A stretch of DNA of 38,459 bases from Lingula anatina. Taxonomy: Eukaryota; Brachiopoda; Lingulata; Lingulida; Lingulidae. Below the pieces are notes generated by a model. The model did not search any database. It was not told the origin of the DNA and was given only the letters and a program-made list of their open reading frames with translations. Location of the stretch: NCBI RefSeq assembly GCF_001039355.2, contig NW_019773514.1, positions 906,915 to 945,373 on the forward strand, written 5' to 3'. A program made the translations under genes and the position numbers. Below are positions 1 through 11,900 of the stretch, piece after piece. The stretch's first letter is position 1, and each line of letters opens with the position of its first letter.

Positions 1-500
1 GGTTGTCCTGCCATGACACTGGCAGTCTTGGTTGTCCTGCCATGACACTGGCAGTCTTGGTTGTCCTGCCATGACATTGGCAGTTCCGGTCGTCCTGCCA
101 TGACATTGGCAGTTCCGGTCGTCCTGCCATGACATTGGCAGTCTCTGTCGTCCTGCCATGACATTGGCAGTCTCGGTCGTCCTGCCATGTTCTGGCAGTC
201 TAGGTGGTCCTGCCATGTTCTGGCAGTCTTGGTGGTCCTGCCATGTTCTGGCAGTCTAGGTGGTCCTGCCATGTTCTGGCAGTCTAGGTGGTCCTGCCAT
301 GTTCTGGCAGTCTTGGTGGTCCTGCCATGTTCTGGCAGTCTAGGTGGTCCTGCCATGTTCTGGCAGTCTTGGTGGTCCTGCCATGTTCTGGCAGTCTTGA
401 TGGTCCTGCTATGTTCTGGCAGTCTCGGCTGTCCTGCAATGATGATGGCAGTATTTGCGGTTCTCCTATGAAGCCGTTAGTCTCGGCTGCCCTGCCATGA
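1..500. repeat. 29-bp minisatellite
   Basis: About 17 tandem copies of a 29-bp unit built on GTCCTGCCATG and TGGCAGTC run from the first base to about 500, the last few degenerate. Successive units begin at 1, 30, 59, 88 and 117. The left part carries GACATT or GACACT in the unit and the right part carries GTTCTGG, so two sub-families are ordered in blocks. The period is not a multiple of three, so the 94- and 70-residue open frames across it are repeat artefacts. The array continues off the left edge. Confidence 0.93.
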
Positions 501-1433
501 TGCTATGTTAGGTCCAATCCTATTCTCATTATTATACATGTAACCTGTAGACATACTTTAACATGGTCTGAACATTGTCATTTTTGCAGCTGACATACAA
601 GTTTATGTTACATGCAAGAGCAACCAGTCTGCAACAATCACTCCTATCGAGGATTGTCTTGCAGAGTTTTCAAGTAATGGATGAATGTGAACATGTTGGC
701 TTTAAATGATACTAAGGTCGAGTTGATATGGTTTACATCTACCCTCGCCCAGGGCCGCAGTTATTATTGTGGACATATTTGCTGAGGCGACCCTGTTATG
801 TTTGGCCAGGAGGAAACAATTAATTCTGCACATGGGCAGAAGGCTTTGTACTTGCTCTGCAGTACCTCAATGAGAGCTGGGCTTTGCGCCAATATAATTA
901 ACACTTGTCATGCAACCTGCCTTGTCTTGTCTGTCTGCTAAAGGGCTGTTTTATTGTCACGAATGAGCAATTCACTATCTTGTTTACTGTCAAGGGGACT
1001 TTGCAGGGACTTGCTAAGTGACTGTGCCTGAGTAGTTATGCAAACATTTACAAGCCATGTAATCATCCTTGAGATTTCAGTACAGGGTGACATCAGACCA
1101 AAATGATCGTCTACTTATCTAGAGATGTATCTGCGAATATCTGTGGAAAATCAATCTGTTGCTCTCAGTGTTCATTCTAGGATGCGCCCTTGCGTCATTG
1201 GCGCAGAAAAAATTAGGTTGACGCAATACGTAGTGTGAGCTGCGCCAACAAAATTCAAGAGAATTAACAGCGACGCATTTTTGTGTTCTAAATGCGCCCT
1301 CCAATTTGGCAAATTCACGACCGAAGTTTGATTGTTTACTCGACATCTCTTGACATCAAGATCTTATGTTAGACGTAATGAAGATATTCTTTGCTCGTCG
1401 CAGTTTTTAACAAGTATCTTAATTTATGCAAAT
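501..1433. other. Unassigned sequence, no gene seen
   Basis: No convincing coding frame or RNA gene was found. Short CpG-containing motifs recur at 1178-1300 (GATGCGCCC and AATGCGCCC, with GACGCA nearby), suggesting an old repeat or a weak promoter for the hAT relic that follows, but no boundaries could be set. Confidence 0.4.
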
Positions 1434-2257
1434 CAGTGGCGATCGCCCCTCCTTTCTTGAATCCCTGATAGGCTGAGATTAATTGTCCATGTAAATCAAT
1501 TGATCAACCCGTACATTGTACATGATGGCGGAGAAGAAGCAAGTGTTATTTTAAGTTTTTTTAAGAAAGTCAATCCCAAAGATCACCCTAAAACGGATCA
1601 GAATAGTAGCGACGGAGACAATGATCATACACAGCAGACATTTCCAGCGGAGAAGAGAGCTAAAGTAGATGTATGTGCTGCTGTCACGACTTCTGATACC
1701 GCGTCAACTAGCAATGCAAGGTCATTCCAAAAAAAGTGGAGAGATACTTACAAGTGGCTTGTATACGACAATAACGCAAACTTGATGTATTGCAGCTTAT
1801 GTGTTGAAAAAAAGAAGGACAATATATTTTTTCAATGGACTAATAACTTTCGAACCAGTACCCTTATGCGCCATGAGACATCTGCTGACCTCAAGCTTGC
1901 CATACAAGAAACGTCGGAATCAGCTCAAGCTAAACAGGCTTTTTGCAGAGCTTTAGAAGGTAAGATATTATTTTTTGTCAATATTTATTTGTAACACGGA
2001 GCATGAGCCATCAAAGTGACACTAGTGTATGTTGTTGATTATCGTGACGGTCCCGGACCCACGTGTTGTAGTTATATTTGTGTAGGTTGAAGAACTCTAG
2101 AAAGTGCATTCTGGGATATCGCAATGCTGAACAACTATGTAAACAATGCGTTTGCTGTGTAGCATTGACACAGGGCATTATGCTCATGTTTTTTCCCTGA
2201 ACATTATTTTTTGTATATATATATATATATATAGATAAAATTTTCACATTCATTTTT

Positions 2258-2717
2258 ATGTACAGACACAGATGTGTCTGTACATATAGCTGTCACCTGC
2301 GTCTGTCGTCGCCGTCGCCGTGCACTCAGCGATAACACGATAAGTGGAATACCGTTTTACATTTTGTATTCAAATTTACAGAACTGATGAATATTCATAA
2401 TACACAGGTCAAGTTCGAAAATCAGCATGATCGGGTCACTTTTAGGGAATTTATGCTGTTTTTTCACTTTTTTCAGCATATATGCAGCACCGATAACATG
2501 ATAAGTGAAAAACCATTTTACCTTTTGGCTTGAATCTTACAGAACTGATGAATATTCATAATACGCAGGTCAAGTTCGAAAATCAGCATGATTGGGTCAT
2601 TTTTAGGGAATTTATGCTGTTTTTATGTATTGCCATCACCTGCGTCTGTCGTCGCCGATGCTGTCGCTGTGCACTTTCCTTGTAAACATGATAAGTGGAG
2701 GGCAGTTTTACTTTTTA
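2258..2717. mobile_element. Palindrome-headed tandem-core element, copy 1 (pearl/Helentron-like)
   Basis: The element begins directly after TTTTT. Its head is a perfect palindrome at 2257-2286: 14-bp arms (TATGTACAGACACA and its complement) around GA. A CTGCGTCTGTCGTCGCCG segment follows, then tandem core units of about 161 bp, each starting GATAACACGATAAGTG (2331 and 2492). The right end is lost at the single N at 2718. A palindromic head, tandem core of about 160 bp, T-rich target and no visible target duplication fit pearl elements of bivalves and Helentron-associated non-autonomous elements. The class is inferred from architecture only. Confidence 0.6.
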
Positions 2718-2718
2718 N
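2718..2718. other. Assembly join (single N)
   Basis: Sequence after the N (from 2720) restarts at the position of 2133-2173, which lies upstream of the tandem-core element. Two overlapping allelic contigs have been placed end to end. Confidence 0.85.
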
Positions 2719-2760
2719 AAACTATGTAAACAATGCGTTTGCTGCGTAGCATTGACACAG

Positions 2761-4039
2761 CAGACTTTACGAAAGGCGTCGGACCGTCGGACATGCCTGG
2801 CAAATTTCGTCACGGTCCGGTAAAAAATCCTGTATCGTCGGACCTTATGTCCGGCGAGTTTTCAAACTGACTGAGAATGTGTAAATATAAGGATTACGTT
2901 GTTGTTTCCTTTCTGGACGATATATTTTACTTCATTCGAAAAGAGAGACGGGGTGAAAATCTCGGGGAGTTCCCAGCTATTATACATAATTTATTAACCT
3001 CAGTTTCACTCACAAATACTATTTTGTGACTGGCTGAGGTTGGGGAATTCCTGAATGATGTAATGTACAGTCTCGTTTTCGTTTTCGTAATACTACACAA
3101 CAAAATGGCCGCAACACATGTGCTTGTGTTAATTTGCGTTTTTACAGACTTGATCCTCTGTTTCTTCATTATCAGTCGTACATAGTACTCATGGATAAGC
3201 CTTTTGCTTAGAAAATGACGTTATTGAACTTTAAACACTTCGTTGGTGCAAAGCGTGGCAAAAATGAAAACGAAGTGAGGAAGAGAAACGGAAGTTTAAT
3301 AAAATTGGAAAGAAGGTAGGCCCTGGCGGACTTATGATCTGTAGGAGAGGAAAATAGTGTGTGCCGGGTGTCAGGAGTACTAAAGTTATCATTTTGATCA
3401 ACAGCAATGTTACAGCTTTATTACAGTTTCCTAGATTATGGAACATACGTACGCATTTGCATGTTCATCACGAGTTGGAGAAAGTGCACATGAACTTGAT
3501 GAAAGCTCACAGTTTGAGTTTCTTTTTATAAAAAAAATAAAATGAAGAAGGAACTTAGACTCGGACTGGACAGTGGATGAAAGAGACTGTCTTACTGTGC
3601 TGTTTCAAAATGCATATGTTATTGCCAAAAACAACGTGTGAAATGGTTACTGATTAACAGACGTTTTTATGGACAAACATTTGATATTACTAGCTACGCA
3701 TTCTTCATACTTGTAATGTTTTTAGTCCTTGTGTCATTCAACAGCGTCTTTTTCATTAAATAAAAAACAACTTGTTATGCAAGTAATTTTTTGCCTTTTT
3801 TTTGTTTTGTTTTTCCTTCTTATCTTACTTTTTTTTACGAATAAATATATATAAAAAAATTAATATTTGATTTAATGTCAATGATTTAAAACATTAGAAT
3901 ATACACATAAAAACATGAATAATGGTTTATATTTCTATTATTTTACTTTGGTCTGACAGATTTTGTTTCGGTCTGACAGAATTTTTCAAGCTTGTCAGAC
4001 AGAATGTCTGACAGATTTTTTGGCCTTTCGTAAAGTCTG
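2761..4039. mobile_element. Non-autonomous DNA transposon with 17-bp TIRs and 5-bp TSD
   Basis: Perfect 17-bp terminal inverted repeats start CAGACTTTACGAAAGGC (2761-2777 and 4023-4039). They are flanked by the direct repeat CACAG at 2756-2760 and 4040-4044. The empty allele is present at 2169-2173, where CACAG occurs once and the flanks continue uninterrupted. Subterminal short repeats differ between ends: GTCGGAC/GGTCCGG on the left, GTCTGACAGA on the right. Length is 1279 bp. No transposase-like frame is present; the longest frames are 80 residues or less. A 5-bp target duplication is typical of few superfamilies (for example Transib), but the termini do not start CACWRTG, so it is left unclassified. 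Confidence 0.85.
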
Positions 4040-4936
4040 CACAGGGCGTTACGCTCATGTTTTTTCCCTGAACATTATTTTTTGTATATATATAGATAAA
4101 ACTTTCACATTCATTTTTCATAATTTTAGTGTGTCGAGAGATTTGGTCTCTGTTCATGGTGATTAAGGGAAAAATAAAGTAAGGGATTGTGTGCTGGAGT
4201 AATGTTTGCAGGTACCTTCATATGTACCATATGCTTTTGTCCATCCTCAGCATTGTCACAGAGCTATGTTTACTCTTCCAAAAGAAAGATCTTGACCCAG
4301 CCTTGGTGGATGTTAATGTGAAGCATGCATTGAGAGAACTGCAAAAGCACAGGGACCATGCCACAAGTAGTGAAGGGTTGTCTAGTAAACCTGGCAGCTA
4401 CATCGAGGAATTTCTCCTGAAGGTGGGTACAGGTCATCGTAATTTTTCAGGGACCACGTTCTGACTTGTTGTGCTAATTATGAAAAACAATGCAAGGCAA
4501 TTCAGTGTCAATTTATTGACAATCTCATTAACAACATAAATGCCAGATTTCCCCAGGATCACTTGGATATGGTAACAGCATTTGGGTATTTGAGCATGAG
4601 ACCACTAAGCTTTTTGTCTGAGTCAGAAAGAGAAAATTGGGGTGAAGTCCCTATACAGAAACTTGCTAGCCATTATGGTAACATTATTGAACATCATGGG
4701 TCCAAATCAGTGCCAATAATAATTGAAAAACAAGGTATGAGTGAATGGTCTAAACTCGAAAAATTGGTTTTCAGAATGGGGTATGCGAGCGATGCCACCT
4801 GCAAACTGTGAGCATTATCAAAACACACCATAGTGAAGACTTTCCCAATTTGTTGAAGCTGGCTGCAATCTCCCTCATCCTTCCGATACACACTTTGTAG
4901 GTATCAAAAAAGGGACAGATTCTCTTAGTGATTTTT

Positions 4937-5347
4937 ATGTACAGACACAGATGTGTCTGTACATATAGCCATCATCTGCGTCTGTCATCGTCGCCGTCGT
5001 TGCCGTCATGCACTTTTACCGATAACACGATAAGTGGAAAACTGTTTTTTATTTCAGCTTGAAACTTACAGAATTGATGAATATTTATAATACGCAGGTC
5101 AAGTTCAAAAATCAGCATGATTGGGTGACGTGTAGGGAAGTTATGCTGTTTTTTCACTTTTTTCAGCATATATGCAGCACCGATAACACGATAAGTGGAA
5201 AACCATTTTACTTTTTGGCCTGAAACTTACAAAACTGATGAATATTATTAATCCACAGGTCACGTTCGAAAATCAGCATGATCGGGCCATTTTTAGGGGA
5301 GTTATGGTATTTTTTCACTTTTTAAACATATATGCAGCACTGATAAC
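4937..5347. mobile_element. Palindrome-headed tandem-core element, copy 2
   Basis: Same family as the element at 2258. The identical 30-bp palindrome sits at 4936-4965, followed by the GTCTGTCATCGTCGCCG segment and core units starting at 5021, 5182 and 5342 (161- and 160-bp spacing). It is inserted after TTTTT and truncated by the N at 5348. The empty allele is seen at 5432-5460, where flanking sequence runs straight on into TTGTGATATC. Confidence 0.62.
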
Positions 5348-5348
5348 N
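5348..5348. other. Assembly join (single N)
   Basis: Sequence from 5350 repeats 4845-4940 at a constant offset of 505 with a few substitutions, then diverges where the element at 4937 is inserted. This is an allelic overlap, not a real duplication. Confidence 0.85.
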
Positions 5349-5945
5349 ACCAATTTGTTGAAGCTGGCTGCAATCTCCCTCATCCTTCCGATACACTCTT
5401 TGTAGGTATCAAAACAGGGACAGATTCTCTTAGTGATTTTTATGTTTGTGATATCATTCAATCTGGTAGCTTTTTATGTGCTATCTCACCTTATATAATT
5501 AATTAAATTTCATGTTTTTTTTTTTATAAATTGAAGCCAGAAATGGTTTTAAAATCTTGTTTTAGTAAGATTTTGGTTATTGGTGAAAGAATCATCAACA
5601 TATTTCAGTGTAATCTTATATTTGTAAACAAAATTTCTAGCGTGAAGTCTCTTATTTTAGAAAGTTGGGATAACCTATTGAATGTGAACCTGCAAGTCAA
5701 AATATTATTTTTATGATATAAAGTATTTTTGATCTCTGAATATTAAAACCACAGCAGTAAAACACGTGTTACATATTATTATTTAAAGATTTGAAAAAGG
5801 GCCCACTTCAAAATGTAATGACCCACTTCTTTTTATGATAGGGGCCCTTTGTTCCATATTGAAACATTCCTAGAATGAATACTGCTTATAACACAGATCA
5901 ATAAATTCTACACATCCACCTAGAAACTTTTCCTTGAAGACATAC
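5349..5945. other. Intronic sequence, no gene seen
   Basis: After a repeated end of the hAT relic (5350-5445) there is AT-rich sequence with no supported gene. It is probably part of the WDFY3 intron that follows the exon ending at 5946. A 9-bp inverted repeat (AAAGGGCCC and its complement) flanks about 5797-5852. Confidence 0.45.
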
Positions 5946-8900
5946 CTGTTGAATCTGGGGAATCTTTCAGCAAAGCAGCATACCTATGCAGGCAGGTGAC
6001 CACAACTTCCAGTAGACCAACCTCACGAAACACATCCTTGTAGACTTTATGGTACCGTAGGATTTTCAGAAGGCTCTTCATACATAACACACTGCACTGG
6101 ATTGAGCTGAAACATGTACATTTGGAATAAAATATTATGAAGTGAATAATAAATGTGTTTCATATAATATGCGATTGGTAACCTATTACTGATTTCAGAC
6201 AATACCTTGCACAATTTGTAGTTTCTATTTAAGAGGATATTGTTGTTTAGGCCACACTTTTTTATTTTTATGGATGACATCCTGTGCGCGCACCCATTTT
6301 CGTCCGTTCTCTAAAAAAAAAAAAAAAATCCCCCCTCTACCAAGGAAGTCGGTTGTCGCAAACGTCGTTATTGAATTTGCCGGAAAATGAAATCGGCAAT
6401 CCTCGGCTAATTCCGCAATTACTGTACTGTCATTGTCGACTGCGGAGACATCCGAGTAGTTCCGAGTGCAGAAAATGAGCTTTCTGCGCATGCGTATTAT
6501 CGCCACGTGGTAATATGGCCCCTTTGCCGTCAAATTCATCTCCAGGGTTAATTTAAAAAACACGACAATTAAAGTCTTAAAGAGAACGGGGGCTGTCGTT
6601 TTGGATTGGTTTGCCATTGATATTGGACATGGAGATATCACCTTTTTACAATTATACGAAAGGCTGGCCACGGCCAGTGATTATCGCCCGGAAAATTTCA
6701 GTGACATTCTGTCCAAAGCAGCACATACCAGGTTTTTTTTTTCGTAGCGAAAAAAGGGTCGACAAGAGCGTCGTGGTATTTGGTGGACTGAAGGTCGGAC
6801 AGGCCAGCCGATAGTTTGGCTGCTACGTGTGAGTCGAAGTAGACAAAATGGCATTGACCGAAATTACTTTTTTTTAGATTTGGTAGTATTAAGCATAGGC
6901 CTATCTTTGCTTCATTTTTTAAACAATGCTGTGAAGTCTTCACAATGCTTTGATTTTCTGAGAGTACAAATAAAGACACGCTGTTTTTTTGATATTTGTT
7001 TTGTTGATTGCTATACCAACAGAATGCATGAAATAACCTTAAATAGATTTGGTAATATGCAGCATATATATTCATGACTTTTTACCTTTCTACGAAGTAG
7101 GCCCTATTCACAATGCTTTAATATTTTGAGAGCATGGATAAAGACATGTTGTTAGTTTGATACGTGTTTCTGTGGTAAATTAGTGATTCCAGCTGTGTAC
7201 TGAAAACATAACTTTTCTTAAGCAGTTTTTATTTTTTTTTTTTTTTTTTTGGGGGGGGGGGGGGACTGTTTATTTATTTTTTCTTTTTTTTCTCGCCCGC
7301 TCGCACCGATTTTGGGGTCCCCAGAGGATGTCATCCATAAAAATAAAAAAGTGTGGCCTTACAGTTTGTCTGCAGATGCTGACAACATTTAGTTTATTTC
7401 ATTAATTTATATTTACTAATCCCAAAAGTATATGATAAAATGAAATTGCACCAATCTGTTCATGCGATGTTAATGCACAATACCACATCTAAACATTTTC
7501 ATCTTATGGCTAATAAACAAACAATTATAGCTATCATGCAAAAAAAAAAAAAAAGCTTTGATCTTATTGTTTGCTCATTAGTTGAAATTTATATATCTAA
7601 GTCAAGTTAACAAACTCACTTCTGTGTTTTGAGTAAAATGCTGATGCTTATGAGTTCTTTACAGGGTACAAAGTTCAGATTGAAGCATATGAACTCCATG
7701 ATTTCAAAAAACTTTTGCTGAAAAATAAAAAAAAGAAACAATAAAACAACCAGGATAATGTTCATCATTATAGTCATTTGACGTGAAGGAAAACTGATTG
7801 ATTCAATTCTAACAACATAACCAAATCATTGACTGATATCTGTGAACAAACATAAACAGTAATCATCTTTGATTCTATACATCTTCAAGCACAAGGTATG
7901 GTTTCAACACAGTCCATAAACTGATGTAAAAATTCAGTCAATCCCGTTATTCCCAGGAAAAAAGTCACTACATTTTCTTTAATCTCTATTGGATTCTTCC
8001 TCCCCTTTAATTATTATTTTGCACTTCACCTAATTAGCTAAGCAAAGATTGTCTCTTTCAATATTTTGCAACCTAAGTAACAACATCTGGAGATGATGAC
8101 GAGTTGACAACACAACGATGATGACGATGATGATGATGATGTAGATGACAATTACCTGGATGTCAACTGGCTTTAGATGGACTTTCTCAGCAAACTGTGA
8201 CAGTGTGTGCTGTGGCTCCAGTATGAAGTAGTTGGCACTGTCCTGGTGATAGATACTACTGATCACATCCAGGATGATACTACACAGGTGACTGCTGCTG
8301 GCCTGCAAGATGAAACGGACCACAGTTTCCTCTTTTATATCATTCCATACTATGCATTTTTAGTTTTAACCACTTATTTTGTTTTTCTGTTCTTCTCATT
8401 TTTTCTTTTGATTTTTATAAATATATCTGGTTGAATTCCATGTTACTAATTTTAAAATTACAAAAAAAAAAAAAAAAAAATTCACTGAATGTTTTACAAT
8501 ATGTAGTATAATCTTTAATATTTTATGTTATTTCAAACAATATAAATGTCATGACGCTATAGTAAACTGATGACATTTCATCTTTCCAGGAAATTCAATT
8601 TTCATAAAATTTACTTTAGATGACAGTAGATAGTACCCCCATAAATGTCATCAGATGCGATAAACACACACTGCAGTACCTTGAGTTTCAGTATAGTTTT
8701 TATATATAAAACAAGATCATAATAGCATACCTGCATATACACACATCATTGCTACATACCCTTTGAAACACTGACTGCAGAACCTGGAAAGCCTGGATGT
8801 TTCTTACACTCACTCCTGATTTGAGAAAAGTACAAACATATCATTTAAGAAAAAACCAAAGACATATTGGCTTCAAACATTACACAGGTACATATTACGC

Positions 8901-11900
8901 CATGCAAAGCAATACATTTGTGAATGGCTAGAGAATTTTTTCTACTATTATCCTACACCCAACAAAATACATGATAGAACTATTAATACATACAGTTAGT
9001 CAACTGAAGATTACATTACAACATCAACACACACACACACAGCTGACAGGTTTTACTGCATTTTTTTCATTATTGAATGTTTTTTTTTTTTATTATAAAT
9101 GAATATGAATACAAAATATATATTTATGTCACTGAATTAATATAAGAGCAAAAATGTACATGTTATAACCATGAGATGATAGATGCACAGCAAATGAAGA
9201 AAAAAAAAACTCCACTAAAACTTCATACTTTCACAAGTCGGACACAATAAATACAACCAATAATAAAAGCACACCTTCGTAAGTAATATATTATGATATA
9301 TTAGTTCAGGGGGAAATAACCATGTCAAGCTTTGGCAAACTATTTGCAAATAAATAATTTCCTGGTTATTATTTTTTTTCTCATGACTTAACCACAAACC
9401 AATTAAGTGCCGATATCCACCATCATTGTGCACAAACCCTTTCCGAATATCAACCAACGGCCATTTTTTTAGTCTTCCTTTCCTGCATGCTTTTGAATTA
9501 TTTTCCCTAGTTATACCCAAACAAGTCACCCAAGCTTGAAACAGGTCCCTATTTGACATGTTTTAGTACCAGACAAACTCAATTCCACCACAGTTTCCTA
9601 TTGCAAAAACTCAGAGGCCGTTGAAGAAGATAAGTACAACTTGCAGTAAATCATGATGTCATTTAAAAAACCCTCAAAGATCCCATCATGAAATATAAGA
9701 AATTAACATAACTTTTCATGGATACAAAGCAACACAGCTTTCTTTTCATTTTAACCATCTTTCAAATTTTAACATTCGAAAAATTAAAAAAAAAAAAAAA
9801 ACCAACCCTCCAGCTGTATGTTAGTAATCATGTGTTAAAAACTATAAATCATGATCACCATGCAAATAAATGAAATAATTTATACATGCTGAGAATCCAT
9901 CATTCCTTTGTAAAGTTCTGAATGATCAACTATTTGAATAAAGGTCATTCTTGGAAAACATTTTCCATCATGCACGCGTTACCATTTTGGCATTTAACAA
10001 AAAGTGGCTGATAATCTTTATCAGCAACAAAACAAATGGATCTAGGGTCCGACCCATAGTTTAAAATCATGATTTACTACACTGGATAAGGATTATAAAG
10101 GTTCATTCACACAACCATAACTATGTGGTACTTCATCACTTGCCTTGAAAAGCTGGGAAAGGGAGAAGGAGAAAACATTTTAAATTTCACACAACACAAA
10201 TCATGCACCATGCTTTACTATCAATATGGTATTCAAGTCTTGATAATCACAGTATGCTTGTCAGCATTATAGGATTAAGACACCAAGTTACAACAGTGTA
10301 AAAGAAATCTATAGATATATTGCCACAAAATATGAAGAAATCCTCAAATTTTAATACCACTACAACAGTAACAACAGTATACAAAGAAAAAAATACATTC
10401 ACATTATACAGTTTGCTCGTTCCTCCTCAATACTACACAATTATTTCTTGTGAATGTCAAATAACATAAGTCTTCAATCTTTTGGTTCAGTAAATGAGAC
10501 TCACACCATTCCATTTTCGCTATATTTTCAATAAGACTTTGATGGATTGTGTGGTTTAGTGGATCAATAATATTAATAACAACAGTGATGATTTGTCAGC
10601 TAAAAAGGCAAGGACAGGCATTCACCAAATGGTAACTACACATTTTTAATAACATCACTGATACCAGCAGCAGAACCAGAAGCCTTTTAAAGACTGCCCT
10701 CTACAAATGTCACCCTGAACGAGTAAAAATAAAACATGACTTTCACCGTCCAACTTTTAAGAAAGACTAAAAATGTCTGTTTGTAAAATGTTTCAGAAAT
10801 GAGCCCAAAATAACTGTCCTAGATCCCCAATGTTTCTTAAACTGAAGTACTCTGATCTATACTGGTATCAATGGTACTCTAGCCTCTAAATCTTATATTA
10901 ATAACCATACACATTACACATTAAGAACAGCTGAGTAAACACTTATATATTATGTGCAGTCTGTCAATGCAAACATTCCTAACAGTTTCTTGTAATATAA
11001 AAGACATACCTTTCCCTGCTGGTTGCGGTAGAGTAAAACCAGGCATCTGATATAAGGAGCCAGTGCTGGCCTGGGTCGGCTTTAACTCAATGTAACCACA
11101 TGTAGTTAGTGATCCCATGAGGAGGACCAAGTTCCTTAGGGCTTGCCTGGTCTCCTCGTCTTCATCTTGTTCTAATCTATAGAAATAAAAAATTGACATT
11201 CTTATTTTAGTGATTTTTATTTTAAGGTATATATTTCATGTAATGAAATTGTTGATCTAATTATCAATAAGGCAGGAATTAACTGAAGATCTAGAGCACA
11301 AACATCCAGGGATCAGCAAAATATTATATGCCACAAGTTCCCTAATCCATGGTTTATGAAAAATAAAATGATAACCCACTAGTTTATATTTTTTTTTTTG
11401 TGATTTTCCTTTTTTTAGCACTAAAAATGTTACTGAATCATTAATATCATATATTAAGCCAAAACCTGAGAAATGTTCTATAAGAGATTTACCTCAAAAG
11501 GAAGTCTGATAGAAATATATAACCCTGACAAGATCTGAAGTCATCCAGTAAGATCTGTGACACCTCACTGGAGTCCTTCAGAAAGCAGAACACTGTGACA
11601 AACATTTCCACTATCTCCAGTGGGGTCAGGTCCTGGTTTCTCTTCATGTTCTCTATACACAAGGCCACACAGCCCTTGGCTAAAAGAAATCAAGATATAC
11701 AATATTTATACATAAAATTATTGGTAGCAAAGGACTGAGACAATAGAGAATTAACAGATGTAAAACTTGAGCTCATACTCGTAGTAGGTGAATCCTGAAA
11801 TTAAAAACCTGCGTAACTCATAAAACTTGTGAATAAGGGGTTGGATTTTCATAAAGGTGTTACAAAAATTGCAAAAACATTTATCCAATATAGATTCCTA

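Larger units (their letters stand above)
1461..4901 (+). pseudogene. hAT-type (KIAA1586/ZNF862/C17orf113-like) gene relic
   Basis: The first block (open from 1461, ending at a GTAAG donor after 1960) encodes an acidic leader, then a TTF-type zinc-finger pattern: W-L-V-Y-D, then M-Y-C-S-L-C, then R-T-S-T-L-M-R-H-E. This is the N-terminal module of hAT-derived zinc-finger proteins. A second block at about 4235-4811 continues with KDLDPALVDVNVKHALRELQ and, in a shifted frame from about 4455, FIDNLINNINARF. A third frame at 4830-4901 has the hAT dimerisation signature DFPNLLKLAAISLILP. No intron of plausible size explains the frame changes at about 4455 and 4811, and the catalytic region is missing, so this is a decayed copy. 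CAGTGGCG at 1434 resembles a hAT terminus. The intron at 1961-4234 contains two transposon insertions. It probably lies in a WDFY3 intron on the opposite strand. Confidence 0.62.

Noticed and set aside
187-500. Open frames of 94 and 70 residues with repeated PCSGSLGGPAMFWQS
   Set aside because: They are produced by the 29-bp minisatellite read in different frames; the period is not a multiple of three and there is no gene context.
5797-5852. Small inverted repeat AAAGGGCCC
   Set aside because: The arms are only 9 bp with no target duplication, too weak to call an element.
6225-6671. 148-residue minus-strand frame
   Set aside because: It spans the end of the PIF-like transposon and a poly-A/T stretch, has no recognised domain, and overlaps a more protein-like frame on the other strand.
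9215-9559. 114-residue minus-strand frame
   Set aside because: It lies within a WDFY3 intron without splice-compatible boundaries, and the composition looks random.
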